Assembly (NCBI GenBank): GCA_016209595.1
Contig: JACQVV010000494.1
Coordinates: forward strand, 1-35,033
Direction: 5' to 3'
DNA: 35,033 nt
Source of the DNA: Planctomycetota bacterium
Lineage (GTDB): Bacteria; Planctomycetota; JACQVV01
The position numbers and the translations under genes are program-made. Numbering within the stretch: the first letter of the stretch is position 1; every line of letters starts with the position of its first letter. The notes under the pieces are model-generated. The model was not told the DNA's origin. It saw only the letters and a program-made list of their open reading frames with translations, and ran no database searches. Positions 1 through 8,368 of this stretch are shown here, piece after piece.

Positions 1-12
1 GCGCGCCGACGA

Positions 13-36
13 AACAACCTAACGGAGTCGGTTGTT
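13..36. other. Short inverted repeat at the left edge
   Basis: Seven-base arms AACAACC (13-19) and GGTTGTT (30-36) surround a 10-base spacer. The stretch 1-145 holds no gene I can support. It lies downstream of the CinA-like gene on the minus strand, so the hairpin could belong to its 3' region, but it is more than 100 bases from the stop codon and has no T-tract. Confidence 0.3.
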
Positions 37-145
37 GAGGAGGCGCAACGCAGCCTGGCGGCGCCGCAGCCGGCCGAATGTAGCAGTTATTTCCTCACAG
101 CCCCATCGCTCGCGCTCGCCTTCAAAGCACTTTTCCCAGAGGCTG

Positions 146-883
146 CTAGCCTTCGACAACAGGCACGATCGACTCCGGCGGCAGACCCGACAGGATCTCG
201 TCCGCGGCGACCCGGAGCGCCTCGGGGTCGCGCGACTCCAGCGTGACGAGCACCCGGTAGCGCGGGTGCGCGAGCTGCGGGTAGGAGCCGATCGCGACCT
301 CGGCGAAGCGGCGCTGCGTCCGGTCCAGGAGCTCGGCGATCGCGGCTTCGTCGAGAATCGTGTAGACGCGGGAGACGTGGAAAGGCCGGCCGCGGAAACG
401 CTCCGCGATGGCGGCGAAGCACCTCTCGAAGAGTTCCGGGATCCCGGGGAGGATGTAAACGTTCTCGACGCGGAAGAGGGGCAAGAGCCCGTCCACGAGG
501 AGGAGGAGCTCGGCGCCCTCCGGGATCTCGGCCATCCGGAAGAGCATCTCGTTCGTGCGATTCCCGAAGTAGGCCTCGATCGAACGGGCGACATCGGGAT
601 GGCGCACGACCCTCTTGCCGAGCGCGCGCGCGATCCCCGCCATCGTGACGTCGTCGTGGGTCGGCCCGATGCCCCCCGAGGTGAAGACGTGGTCGAAACG
701 GCTCGCGGTATCCCGGACGGCGTGGGCGATCTCCTCGACGTGGTCGGGGAGCGTCCAGATCCGCCGGAGCGAGACTCCCATCCGCCGGAGCTCGCGGATG
801 AGGACCTTCGAGTTCGTGTCCTCGACCTTTCCGGAGAGGATCTCGTCTCCGATGACGAGGAGGGCGGCCGTCGGATCGCTCAA
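146..883 (-). CDS. Short CinA-type molybdopterin-binding-domain protein
   Basis: This 245-residue protein is a single MoCF/CinA N-terminal domain (COG1058 family). Near the N-terminus is LLVIGDEILSGKVEDTNS, followed by FTSGGIGPTHDD, both hallmarks of the family. Full-length CinA adds a C-terminal PncC-type nicotinamide-nucleotide amidase domain, which is absent here, so this is the short form. Family members are linked to ADP-ribose pyrophosphatase activity or molybdopterin binding; the substrate here is unknown. I chose TTG at 883 as the start because GGAAGGAG (893-900) sits 9 bases upstream and the conserved domain begins a few residues later. Upstream in-frame sequence is low-complexity and not family-like. 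A plausible promoter lies at 907-935. It is divergent from the secreted protein at 1128. The domain call is secure, the exact function is not. Confidence 0.85.
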   Translation of the reverse strand: MSDPTAALLVIGDEILSGKVEDTNSKVLIRELRRMGVSLRRIWTLPDHVEEIAHAVRDTASRFDHVFTSGGIGPTHDDVTMAGIARALGKRVVRHPDVARSIEAYFGNRTNEMLFRMAEIPEGAELLLLVDGLLPLFRVENVYILPGIPELFERCFAAIAERFRGRPFHVSRVYTILDEAAIAELLDRTQRRFAEVAIGSYPQLAHPRYRVLVTLESRDPEALRVAADEILSGLPPESIVPVVEG

Positions 884-906
884 GAAGCACGTCTCCTTCC
901 ACCCAG

Positions 907-935
907 AGGATAGTCGGGCGTCGTGCGAGTCGCAA
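907..935 (-). promoter_or_regulatory. Candidate sigma-70-type promoter of the CinA-like gene
   Basis: On the minus strand, TTGCGA (930-935) and TATCCT (907-912) are separated by exactly 17 bases. Each matches 4 of 6 consensus bases. Transcription would begin near 900, next to the GGAAGGAG ribosome site at 893-900. The -35 lies inside the left copy of a 16-base direct repeat (929-944). Confidence 0.4.
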
Positions 936-1077
936 CGCCGGGGGTCCCAGGGTCCCGGCAGAGTCGCCCGATAACCTGTAGGGCGGGGGCTTGTCCCCCG
1001 CCGTCTTCGGCCATGCCCCGGGCTTCGGCGGGGGACAAGCCCCCGCCCTACGACTTTGTCCGTCGCAACGCCGGGGG
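929..1077. repeat. 16-bp direct repeats bracketing the palindromic element
   Basis: GTCGCAACGCCGGGGG occurs identically at 929-944 and 1062-1077. The two copies bracket the palindrome at 978-1051. They are not equidistant from it (33 and 10 bases), so a simple target-site duplication is not demonstrated. Confidence 0.6.
978..1051. repeat. Long perfect palindromic element (26-bp arms)
   Basis: The arms 978-1003 and 1026-1051 are perfect 26-base inverted repeats around a 22-base spacer. The core of the arm reads GGGCGGGGGCTTGTCCCCC and is itself partly self-complementary around CTTG. The element lies between the divergent CinA-like gene and the gene at 1128. A diverged relative begins at 34992. 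It looks like a dispersed non-coding repeat of the REP/MITE kind, though a role as terminator or structured RNA cannot be excluded. Confidence 0.85.
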
Positions 1078-1127
1078 GGGGACGAGATGAGGTTGACCGG
1101 CTGCCGCGGTCGTGCGAGCCTGTCTCC

Positions 1128-3335
1128 ATGCGAGGATCGATCGTGGTTTTCCTCGTCTTCGCGGTTCCCGCTGCCGCGGGCGCCGACGAGCGGGCCGACG
1201 CGGCCCAGAAGGTGAGAGAGAACCTCGCGGTCTACGCTTGGGACGGGACCTCCCTCTACGAGAACGCGGTCGCGGACCTGGGCTCGCCGAAGCCCGCGAT
1301 TCGTCGCGCCGCGGGTTTCTATCTGGACGAGCTCCTGGCCGCCCTTTCCCAGAACGAGGGGATCGGGCCCACGCCGGACTTCTGGCTCCCGTACTGGCGG
1401 GAAGGGCCGGGAACGACGGCGCAGGAGATGAGGAAAGCCGTGGCAAGCGCCCTCTCCGTCGGGCCGCCCGCCAAGGAGTCGCTCGCCGCGATTCGCCGCC
1501 TCCTTTTCGATGAGCGCCTGCCGGCGGCCGCGACGTCCGCCGCCCGGGCCCTGGCGCGGATCGAGGGAGACGAGAGCGGCGCGATGCTCCGCGAGGTGCT
1601 CGAACTGCCGCACCCGGTCGAGGACGCGCTCCTCGTGTCGCTCGACGAGGCCGGGAAACGGAATCCCCCGGGGACGGACGGCGCGCTCCTCTCGCTCGCC
1701 CTCCACCACCGGCAGCGCGTTCGGGATCTCGCCCGCGCGCTCCTCGCCGCGCGCGGCGTCTCCGCCCCTCCCTTCGACCCCGCCCGCGCGTTCACGGTGA
1801 GCCTCGCCGGGATGCTCGAGACGGTCCGGGGGTATCCGGCGAGTCCCATTCCACGGGACGCGTCGTTTGCGCGCGTGGTTCCGGCGGGAACTGGATCGTC
1901 CGAAATCCGGGGGTTCCTCCTTCCGCAGGCGGCCGAGGGGACGATCCGGCTCCTCACGGTCCACCTGGCGGAGGTCGAGGTACCCCGCGACGGGGCGGCT
2001 GTCGTTCCTGTCTCGATCGACGAGGAGGTCGAGCGCGTGTCGCGGATCCGGGCCTCTCCGGGAGCGGATGCCGCCTTCTCGGAGAAGGGCGCCTCCAGCG
2101 CCGAATTCGAGCCTCACGGGCTCTCGGCCTGGGAGGTCACGCTCGCCGCGTGGCTCCACGGCCGCGGGGATACGTCGCGGGCGGCGGCCGTTCTTTTCCC
2201 GGCGCTCTCACGCGTCCCCGACGACCGGTGGACCCTCGACGTTGCGCGCGACGTCTGGGGCTTCGTGCACTTCCGCGCGATGCTCTGCGCCTTCGCCGGT
2301 GACCGGGACGCGGAGCGGGCAGGGACAATCGCCCGCCACCTCGCGAGCCGATTCCGCGAGTATCGCTACGCGCCGGTCGCCGCGAAACTCGCCCGCGAGC
2401 TCGAGGAGCGCGCCCGAGAAGGGGAGGACCTCCGGCTCCCGCCCGAGGACGAGTGGATCGCGATCTCCCGGGAACTCGACCGTCGCGAGACGATCCTGTG
2501 GCTCTGCCGGCGGCTCGTCCTTTTGAACGCGTTCCAGGAGGTCGAGGCAGGCGATCTCTCGTACGAGGAGGCGCAGTTCGCCGAGCCTCGTGGCATGACC
2601 GACGGAGCTTGGTGCCGACGGGAGGGGAAGACACTCGTCATCAATCCCCTCGTGGAGCTTTTCCGGCTGGATCTCGCGCCCGCGGAGCTCGCGATCGTCG
2701 CGGATTCTCTCGCGGATGGTTCCTACATTCCCACAGTGAGCTTCTGGCGCGACGATTACCCCGGTCGGACCCTTCATCAGGTGAACTGGGTGGTGGCGGC
2801 GCTCGTCTCCCGGGTCGCGCGGAGGGAGCTCGTTCGCGTGGTCGACCTGGCGAGCGGCGACCCGACGAAGGTCGAGAACGCCGTGCGGCGGGTTCGGGAG
2901 TGGGCCGAGAAGAACGCGACCACGCCCCTCCGGGAGATCCTCCTCTCGGCTGTTCGCGAGGCGCGCACCTGGCAGGATGTAGAAAAGGTCGTCCCCGAGC
3001 TCGCCCAGCGGAAGATCGCCGAGGGGGCGCCGCTCGTCCTCGCATGGCTCGACCGTCCCGATTCGATCGACCCGATCCGCGCGGCAGCGCTCGCGGCCGC
3101 GTCGCTTCTCGATCCGGACGCCGCCGCCGCCCGGGCCCGGGACTTTTCCGACCACGCGGACCCGGGTCTCGCGGCCGTGGCGGGGCTCGCCCTCCACCGC
3201 GCGGGGGAAGTCGAGACGGGCCTCGCCGCGACCCGGACCGCCCTCGCGCGCGCGGGCGACCGGCCGCTCGGTCTTGCCCCGGAGCTCGAGAAGGCCGTGC
3301 GAGCGCTGGTAGCGGAGCGCGAGGAGAACCGGTAG
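1128..3335 (+). CDS. Secreted 735-residue protein, HEAT-like helical repeats, function unknown
   Basis: I do not recognise a named family. The chosen ATG (1128) starts a clear signal peptide, MRGSIVVFLVFAVPAAAGA, with likely cleavage after the Ala-rich stretch, so the product is exported. The reading frame stays open upstream to a TTG at 1056, but that would bury the signal sequence. No good Shine-Dalgarno sequence precedes the ATG. The mature protein is rich in Ala, Leu, Arg and Glu, and reads as irregular alpha-helical repeats, HEAT-like in the first quarter and again near the C-terminus (from about residue 620). The middle, about residues 440-560, is a less repetitive domain containing WRDDYPGRTLHQVNW. 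It precedes the DUF2325-type gene by 34 bases. A scaffold or adaptor role in the cell envelope is only a guess. Confidence 0.75.
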   Translation: MRGSIVVFLVFAVPAAAGADERADAAQKVRENLAVYAWDGTSLYENAVADLGSPKPAIRRAAGFYLDELLAALSQNEGIGPTPDFWLPYWREGPGTTAQEMRKAVASALSVGPPAKESLAAIRRLLFDERLPAAATSAARALARIEGDESGAMLREVLELPHPVEDALLVSLDEAGKRNPPGTDGALLSLALHHRQRVRDLARALLAARGVSAPPFDPARAFTVSLAGMLETVRGYPASPIPRDASFARVVPAGTGSSEIRGFLLPQAAEGTIRLLTVHLAEVEVPRDGAAVVPVSIDEEVERVSRIRASPGADAAFSEKGASSAEFEPHGLSAWEVTLAAWLHGRGDTSRAAAVLFPALSRVPDDRWTLDVARDVWGFVHFRAMLCAFAGDRDAERAGTIARHLASRFREYRYAPVAAKLARELEERAREGEDLRLPPEDEWIAISRELDRRETILWLCRRLVLLNAFQEVEAGDLSYEEAQFAEPRGMTDGAWCRREGKTLVINPLVELFRLDLAPAELAIVADSLADGSYIPTVSFWRDDYPGRTLHQVNWVVAALVSRVARRELVRVVDLASGDPTKVENAVRRVREWAEKNATTPLREILLSAVREARTWQDVEKVVPELAQRKIAEGAPLVLAWLDRPDSIDPIRAAALAAASLLDPDAAAARARDFSDHADPGLAAVAGLALHRAGEVETGLAATRTALARAGDRPLGLAPELEKAVRALVAEREENR

Positions 3336-3355
3336 CCCCCGCCGCGATCCCTGGT

Positions 3356-3361
3356 TATAAT
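3356..3361 (+). promoter_or_regulatory. Perfect TATAAT -10 box 8 bases from the next ATG (leaderless start)
   Basis: TATAAT lies at 3356-3361, in an otherwise GC-rich gap, with the ATG of the next gene at 3370. A transcript starting 6-8 bases after the -10 box would begin at or next to the ATG, leaving no room for a Shine-Dalgarno sequence, and none is present. No good -35 is visible 17 bases upstream. Confidence 0.5.
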
Positions 3362-3369
3362 CCCACATC

Positions 3370-4695
3370 ATGGACCGGCCTGTCGTGATTCGCCTGGGGG
3401 AGGAGCTCCGCAAGGCATCGGGGGCGCTATCGGAGGCCGCGACAGCGCTCGCCCGGATCGCGGAGCTCCTGGCAGACCTTGCCGTCGAGAGAGCGGACAC
3501 GGGGGGCACGCAGCCACTCGCTCCGGTTCCCACGTCCGCGCCGGCTCCGGCCCCCGCTCCCGTTCTCGCCCCGGCCCCTTCCCCCGTAGTGCGAGCGGAG
3601 GCCCCCTCCCCCGCCGCGCGGTCGGAGGCGCCCGCCGAGGCCCGTCCCGGTGCGCCGACATCCCCGCCGCCCCGGCCGGCGCCGGTCCGTCCGCTCCCCG
3701 CGCCGACTCCGTACGTCGGGCCCCCGAAGGACGCCATCGATTCGCTCGCCGACGAGATCGACGAGGCGATGCCCTACCTCTCTTTCCTCACTCGGCGCCA
3801 GCGGACGGCGCAGGTGGCCTCGTGGGCGGGACGCGCGCGGGCGATCCAGGACCCCGTCCGCGACCGGGGCGAGACCCTCCCGGGCGACCGCGCCGCCGCG
3901 CTCCGCAGCGTCTTCGGACGGCTCACCCGCGTCACCCGCGAGATGGACTGCGGGTGGGTGGACGCCCTCTCGCAGGACTGGTCGATGGACTGGGAGGTCT
4001 ACTCCGCGTATCACCGGGCGATCGCCGCGGCGAACTACCCGGACCTGCCTTTGGAGCGGGAGCAGGAATACCACCGGGCCATCCTCGCGGGCCTCTACCT
4101 CCCGCAGCGGCGGCTCTCCCCGAACGACGCGGCGACCGCGATCCTGGAAGCGCAGCAGGTCCTGGCTCCCGACGACCCGGACCTCGCCAAGGCGATCGAG
4201 CGCTTCGGGCGGCCGGACTCTACGAGCCTGCGGAGCCTCGCCACGCGGCGCACGCGCCGGCTCATGCGCGAGGACGGACGGCCCGTCGACCCCAAGGAAG
4301 AGATGCGGATGGCCACGAAGCGCTTCGTGCCGGACACGGTGCTCGCCATCACGCGGGGGAAGCGGGCGCTCATGGCCGGCGGACAGGGGGCGCGCGAGGA
4401 CCACCGCCTGGCCCTTGTCGAATCCCTGGATCTCGCGGAACTGGAGTGGGTGACCGTGGAGAAGAAGCAGTCCGCTCCCTTCCACCGGCTGGAAGAGAGG
4501 ATCCAGGCGGGGACGTACGACCTCGTCTTCTTCCTCGCCGCGCACTCCAACCACAACTCCGGAGCCTTCGTTCGCGCCTGCAAGGAGCGCGGCGTCCCCC
4601 TGGTCTACCTGTCGCGCGGCTACAGCGTCACGACCGTCGTCCATGAGGTCCAGGAACAGCTCCTCCGGCCCCAGAACGTCGCGGAGCCTACGTAG
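3370..4695 (+). CDS. DUF2325-type domain protein with Ala/Pro-rich linker
   Basis: This 441-residue protein has three parts. Residues 1-45 form a helical segment with heptad-like Leu/Ala spacing. Residues about 48-117 are an Ala/Pro-rich, probably disordered linker. Residues about 118-330 are a helical region with many charged residues. The C-terminal 90-100 residues (about 334-425) resemble the DUF2325 domain: a strand ending in LVFFLAAHSNHNSG, then a Cys-containing helix (VRACKERGVPLVYLSRGYS). DUF2325 proteins are of unknown biochemical function. The start ATG lies 34 bases after the previous stop and next to a perfect -10 box, so it may be translated from a leaderless mRNA. Its stop is only 6 bases from the stop of the convergent FAD subunit gene. 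Confidence 0.75.
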   Translation: MDRPVVIRLGEELRKASGALSEAATALARIAELLADLAVERADTGGTQPLAPVPTSAPAPAPAPVLAPAPSPVVRAEAPSPAARSEAPAEARPGAPTSPPPRPAPVRPLPAPTPYVGPPKDAIDSLADEIDEAMPYLSFLTRRQRTAQVASWAGRARAIQDPVRDRGETLPGDRAAALRSVFGRLTRVTREMDCGWVDALSQDWSMDWEVYSAYHRAIAAANYPDLPLEREQEYHRAILAGLYLPQRRLSPNDAATAILEAQQVLAPDDPDLAKAIERFGRPDSTSLRSLATRRTRRLMREDGRPVDPKEEMRMATKRFVPDTVLAITRGKRALMAGGQGAREDHRLALVESLDLAELEWVTVEKKQSAPFHRLEERIQAGTYDLVFFLAAHSNHNSGAFVRACKERGVPLVYLSRGYSVTTVVHEVQEQLLRPQNVAEPT

Positions 4696-4701
4696 CCGAA
4701 C

Positions 4702-5562
4702 CTACCTAGAGAGCCCCGCCGCCCGCTTGAGAGCCCTGGCGCAGTGGACGCGAACGAGATGCAGCCGGTACTCGCCGCTCGCGTGCATGTCGGAGAGCGG
4801 CTCGAGAACGCCGTGGGAGGCGAGCGCGGCGGCGGCGACGATCGAGGCGTCGTCGAGCTTCTTCCCTGCAAGCGCCTGCTCGGCGGCCGTGGCGCGGTAG
4901 GGCCGGTCGGCGACGCCCGTGACGCCGATCGCCGCCTTCTTGCAGACCCCCCCTCCGCCGTACTCCAGGACGACCGCGACGCCGGCGAGCGCGAAGCCGG
5001 ACGCGCTCTGCCTCGCCTTCTGGTACGCGGCGCCGCCGGGGCCGGATCTCGGGATCTGGACCGCGAGGAGGATCTCGTGAGGCGCGAGCGCCGTGGACAT
5101 GAGCCCCTTGAAGAAGTCGCGGGCCGGAATCGTCCGGGGGCCCGGGGGGGAGGCGGCGACGAGGGCGGCGTCGAGGGCGAGGATCGCCGCCGGCCAGTCG
5201 GCCGCGGGGTCGGCGTGGGCGAGCGAGCCCCCGATCGTCCCGCGGTTCCTGACCTGGCGGTCGCCGATCGCGGCGGCGACCTCAGGGAGGAGGGGAGAGA
5301 CCTTGGCGAGCTCGCTTGAATCCTCGATCGAGGCGTGCGTCGCCATCGCCCCCAGAACGATCCCGTCCCGGCGGACCTCGATCCGGGCGAGCTCCGGGAT
5401 CTTCCCCAGGTCGACGAGACGCCCCGGCGCGGCGAGCCGGAGCTTGAGGATCGGAAGCAGGCTTTGCCCCCCCGCGAGGAGCTTCGTCTCGGAGAGCAAG
5501 AGCGCCTGGAGGGCCTCGTCGAGAGTTTCCGGCAGGACGTAGTCGAAGGGGGCGGGAATCAA
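4702..5562 (-). CDS. FAD-binding (medium) subunit of a molybdenum hydroxylase, CoxM/CutM-like
   Basis: This 286-residue protein carries the FAD and passes electrons from the iron-sulfur subunit to the final acceptor. Both FAD-binding signatures of the family are visible: AGGQS at residues 30-34 and TIGGS at 109-113, the latter followed by LAHADPAADW. The length matches the usual 285-295. I chose TTG at 5562 because GGAG sits 7 bases upstream, the protein then opens with the family-typical [17 protein letters not shown], and the TTG overlaps the TGA of the large subunit gene as TTGA, matching the 4-base overlaps elsewhere in the operon. It is the last gene of the operon. The upstream in-frame extension is Arg-rich antisense noise. 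Confidence 0.93.
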   Translation of the reverse strand: MIPAPFDYVLPETLDEALQALLLSETKLLAGGQSLLPILKLRLAAPGRLVDLGKIPELARIEVRRDGIVLGAMATHASIEDSSELAKVSPLLPEVAAAIGDRQVRNRGTIGGSLAHADPAADWPAAILALDAALVAASPPGPRTIPARDFFKGLMSTALAPHEILLAVQIPRSGPGGAAYQKARQSASGFALAGVAVVLEYGGGGVCKKAAIGVTGVADRPYRATAAEQALAGKKLDDASIVAAAALASHGVLEPLSDMHASGEYRLHLVRVHCARALKRAAGLSR

Positions 5563-7895
5563 GCTCTTGCTCCAGTCCGCATGAGCCGCCAGAGCTTCTC
5601 CGGCCGGAGAGGCATGTCGATGTGACGGACGCCGAAGGGCGCGAGCGCGTCCACGACCGCGTTCACGACCGCTGGGGTGGCGCCGATCGTTCCCGCCTCG
5701 CCGACCCCCTTCACGCCGAGAGGATTGACGTCGGTCGGCGTCTCGGTGCGGTCGGTCTCGAAGCGCGGGCACTGCGTGGCCTTCGGGACGGCGTAGTCCA
5801 TGAGGGTCGCCGAGAGGAGCTGCCCCGCGTCGTCGTAGACCGCCTCCTCGAACAGGGCCTGTCCGATCGACTGCGCGATGCCGCCATGGATCTGGCCGTC
5901 CACGAGGAGCGGGTTGATGACCTTCCCGCAGTCGTCCACCGCGACGTAGCGTAGAAACCGGACGTCCCCGGTCTCGCGATCGACCTCGACGACGGCGACG
6001 TGGGTCCCGAAGGGGAAGGTGAAGTTCTTCGGCTCGAAGGCGTAGGTCGCGGCGAGCCCCGGCTCGAACCCGGCGGGAAGGGATCTCGCGTGGTAGGCCG
6101 CGGTCGCGAGCGCGGAGAGCGACATCTCCTTCTGGTTCGCCCGGAAGACTCCGCCCGAGAACTCGACCGATTCGGGGCCGCCCGCGCGGAGGAGGTGCGC
6201 GGCGAGGGTTTTTGCTTTCTCGACCACCCGTTCCAGCGCCCGGTAGACCGCGGTTCCGCCTACGGCGGTGGCGCGACTCCCGAACGTCCCGATCCCGTAC
6301 TGGACCTCCGCCGTGTCGCCGTGCTTCACGACCACGTCGTCCATCTCCACGCCGAGGAAGTCGGCCGCGATCTGGGCGAAGCTCGTTTCCTGCCCCTGGC
6401 CGTGCGGCGAGGCGCCCGTGAGGACCGTGACCTTTCCGGTGGGCTCGATCCGCACGGTCGCGCTCTCCCAGCCGCCCGCGGCCATCGCCGCTGAGGGACC
6501 CAGGGCGCAGATCTCGACGTACGTGGAGACGCCGATCCCCACGAGCCGGCCCTCTCCGCGGAGCCGCGCTTGCTCCGCGCGGAGGGCCTGGTAGTCCACT
6601 TTTCCAAGCGCCCGGTCCATCGCCTTCCCGTAGTCCCCCGAGTCGTAGGTGAGGCCGGAGGCGGTCTTATAGGGGAACTCGGACGGGGCGGGGAAGTTCC
6701 GGCGCCGGATCTCGACGGGGTCGGTTCCGAGCTCGCGGGCCACCATGTCCACGAGCCGTTCGATCTGATAGGTCGCCTCCGGGCGACCCGCGCCGCGGTA
6801 AGCGTCCGTTGACATCTTGTTCGTGTAGGCGCCCCGGAGCGTCATCTTCATGGCGCCGATCTTGTAGCAGCCGGGAAGCATGAGGCCCGTGAGCGTCGGG
6901 ATCGCCGGGGTCAGGAGCTGCGGGTAGGCGCCGATGTCCTGGATCGAGTCGTATCGGACCCCGAGAATCCGCCCGTCGGCGGCGACCGCAGCCTCGATCG
7001 TCCCGATCTGCCCCCGGCCGTGAATCGTCGCGGCGAAGTTCTCGCGGCGGCCCTCGATCCACTTCACGGGGCGCGGCGCGAGCCGCATGGCAAGGAAGGC
7101 GACCACGATCTCCTCGGCGTAGACGTTGAGCTTCGCGCCGAAACCCCCTCCGACCTCGGGCGCGACGACCCGGACGCGGTTCTCGGCGACGCCCAGGGCG
7201 CGCGCGAGAGCGGTCCGCACGAGGTGGGGAATCTGGGTCGAGGTCCAGACGGTGAGCTGCCGCTCGCCCGGGTCGAAGACCGCGGCGACGCCGCGGGTCT
7301 CCATGGGGACGGGGATGAGGCGCTGGTGGACGATCCGCTGGCGGACGACCTTGGCCGCCCGCGCGAAGGCGGCGTCCACGTCCCCGCCCGCGACCGACCA
7401 TTCGAAGGCGAGGTTCGTGCCGAGTTCCTCGTGAAGGAGCGTGGGGCTCTGGGCCAGGGCCGACTCCGGGTCCACGACGGCGGAAAGTGGCTCGTAGTCC
7501 GGGGCGACCGCCTCCGCCGCGTCGCGGGCGGCGTACCGGTCCCTCGCGACGACCGCCGCGATCGGCTCTCCCACGAAGCGGACCTTGTCCCGGGCGAGGG
7601 GGCGGTGGACGGGCGTCTTCTGTCCGGCGAGCGCCGCGGCGCAGGGGACGTCTCCCACGCGCGCGAGGTCGAGCTCCGGCGAGGCGATCGCATCGAGGAC
7701 TCCCGCTCCCGAGCGCGCGGGGGCGAGCTCGACCCGCGAAAGGCGCGCGTGGGCGTGGATCGACCGGACGAACTCGACGTGGAGGACCCCGGGAAACGGG
7801 AGATCGTCCACGTAGTGCGCGAGGCCCCGGATGAGCCGCGGGTCCTCCGTCCTCTTCACCCGGCGTCCGACGTAGGGTTCGCGCGGTCCGGTCAT
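5559..7895 (-). CDS. Molybdenum-binding large subunit, form II CO dehydrogenase-like / xanthine dehydrogenase family
   Basis: This 778-residue catalytic subunit binds the molybdenum-cytosine dinucleotide cofactor. The active-site loop reads AYRGAGR (residues 365-371), the form II signature. Form I, the proven high-affinity CO oxidisers, have AYRCSFR with a catalytic Cys that is missing here. The conserved catalytic glutamate is present in GVGEAGT (E733). Other family motifs include [14 protein letters not shown] and [12 protein letters not shown]. The ATG at 7895 overlaps the stop of the small subunit gene as ATGA. The enzyme may hydroxylate an aromatic or other organic substrate rather than CO; form II substrates are largely unresolved. 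No maturation genes (coxD, coxE, coxF or coxG types) lie in the window. Confidence 0.93.
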   Translation of the reverse strand: MTGPREPYVGRRVKRTEDPRLIRGLAHYVDDLPFPGVLHVEFVRSIHAHARLSRVELAPARSGAGVLDAIASPELDLARVGDVPCAAALAGQKTPVHRPLARDKVRFVGEPIAAVVARDRYAARDAAEAVAPDYEPLSAVVDPESALAQSPTLLHEELGTNLAFEWSVAGGDVDAAFARAAKVVRQRIVHQRLIPVPMETRGVAAVFDPGERQLTVWTSTQIPHLVRTALARALGVAENRVRVVAPEVGGGFGAKLNVYAEEIVVAFLAMRLAPRPVKWIEGRRENFAATIHGRGQIGTIEAAVAADGRILGVRYDSIQDIGAYPQLLTPAIPTLTGLMLPGCYKIGAMKMTLRGAYTNKMSTDAYRGAGRPEATYQIERLVDMVARELGTDPVEIRRRNFPAPSEFPYKTASGLTYDSGDYGKAMDRALGKVDYQALRAEQARLRGEGRLVGIGVSTYVEICALGPSAAMAAGGWESATVRIEPTGKVTVLTGASPHGQGQETSFAQIAADFLGVEMDDVVVKHGDTAEVQYGIGTFGSRATAVGGTAVYRALERVVEKAKTLAAHLLRAGGPESVEFSGGVFRANQKEMSLSALATAAYHARSLPAGFEPGLAATYAFEPKNFTFPFGTHVAVVEVDRETGDVRFLRYVAVDDCGKVINPLLVDGQIHGGIAQSIGQALFEEAVYDDAGQLLSATLMDYAVPKATQCPRFETDRTETPTDVNPLGVKGVGEAGTIGATPAVVNAVVDALAPFGVRHIDMPLRPEKLWRLMRTGARA

Positions 7896-8368
7896 CTCGT
7901 TTCCCTGGCCGCGCCACTGGCGGCGGCGTGGCGGACCGCATCCACGACGTGCTGGTAACCGGTGCAGCGGCACAGGTTCCCCACGAGGCCCTCGCGGATC
8001 TCCTCCTCCGAGGGATCGGGATTTCGCGAGAGGAGGTCACGGGCGGCGAGGATCATCCCGGGCGTGCAGAACCCGCACTGGAGGCCGTGGCACTCCCGAA
8101 AGCTCTCTTGGAGGGGGTGGAGGCGCCCGTCCTTTTCCAGCCCCTCGATCGTCTCGACCTCCCGGCCGTCCGCCTGGACGGCGAGGACCGTGCAGGACTT
8201 CACCACGGCGCCGGAGAGCGCCACGGTGCAGGCTCCGCACAGGCTCGTCTCGCAACCCACGTGCGTCCCCGTGAGCCCCAGGACGTCCCGCAGGTAGTGG
8301 ACGAGGAGGAGGCGCGGCTCCACGTCGCTCTCGTGACGCACGCCGTTCACGGTGACGGTGATCTTCAT
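7892..8368 (-). CDS. 2Fe-2S small subunit, CoxS/CutS-like
   Basis: This 158-residue protein carries the two [2Fe-2S] clusters that move electrons from molybdenum to FAD. The plant-type ferredoxin cluster ligands are C39, C44, C47 and C59 (motif CETSLCGAC, then C). The second, helical-domain cluster uses C98, C101, C133 and C135 (CGFC and NLCRCTGY). Both sets are complete and the length is typical. The ATG at 8368 opens with MKITVTVNG, the usual family N-terminus, and overlaps the stop of the zinc-ribbon gene by 4 bases (ATGA). The gene order here, small-large-medium, differs from the classical coxMSL order of form I clusters. Confidence 0.95.
   Translation of the reverse strand: MKITVTVNGVRHESDVEPRLLLVHYLRDVLGLTGTHVGCETSLCGACTVALSGAVVKSCTVLAVQADGREVETIEGLEKDGRLHPLQESFRECHGLQCGFCTPGMILAARDLLSRNPDPSEEEIREGLVGNLCRCTGYQHVVDAVRHAAASGAARETR

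Noticed and set aside
87..2159. 690-codon minus-strand frame across the CinA-like and secreted protein genes
   Set aside because: Crosses the palindrome and two better genes, and translates to Arg/Gly/Pro-rich sequence.
5559..7895. Form I CO dehydrogenase (coxL proper)
   Set aside because: The active loop is AYRGAGR and lacks the Cys of the form I AYRCSFR motif.
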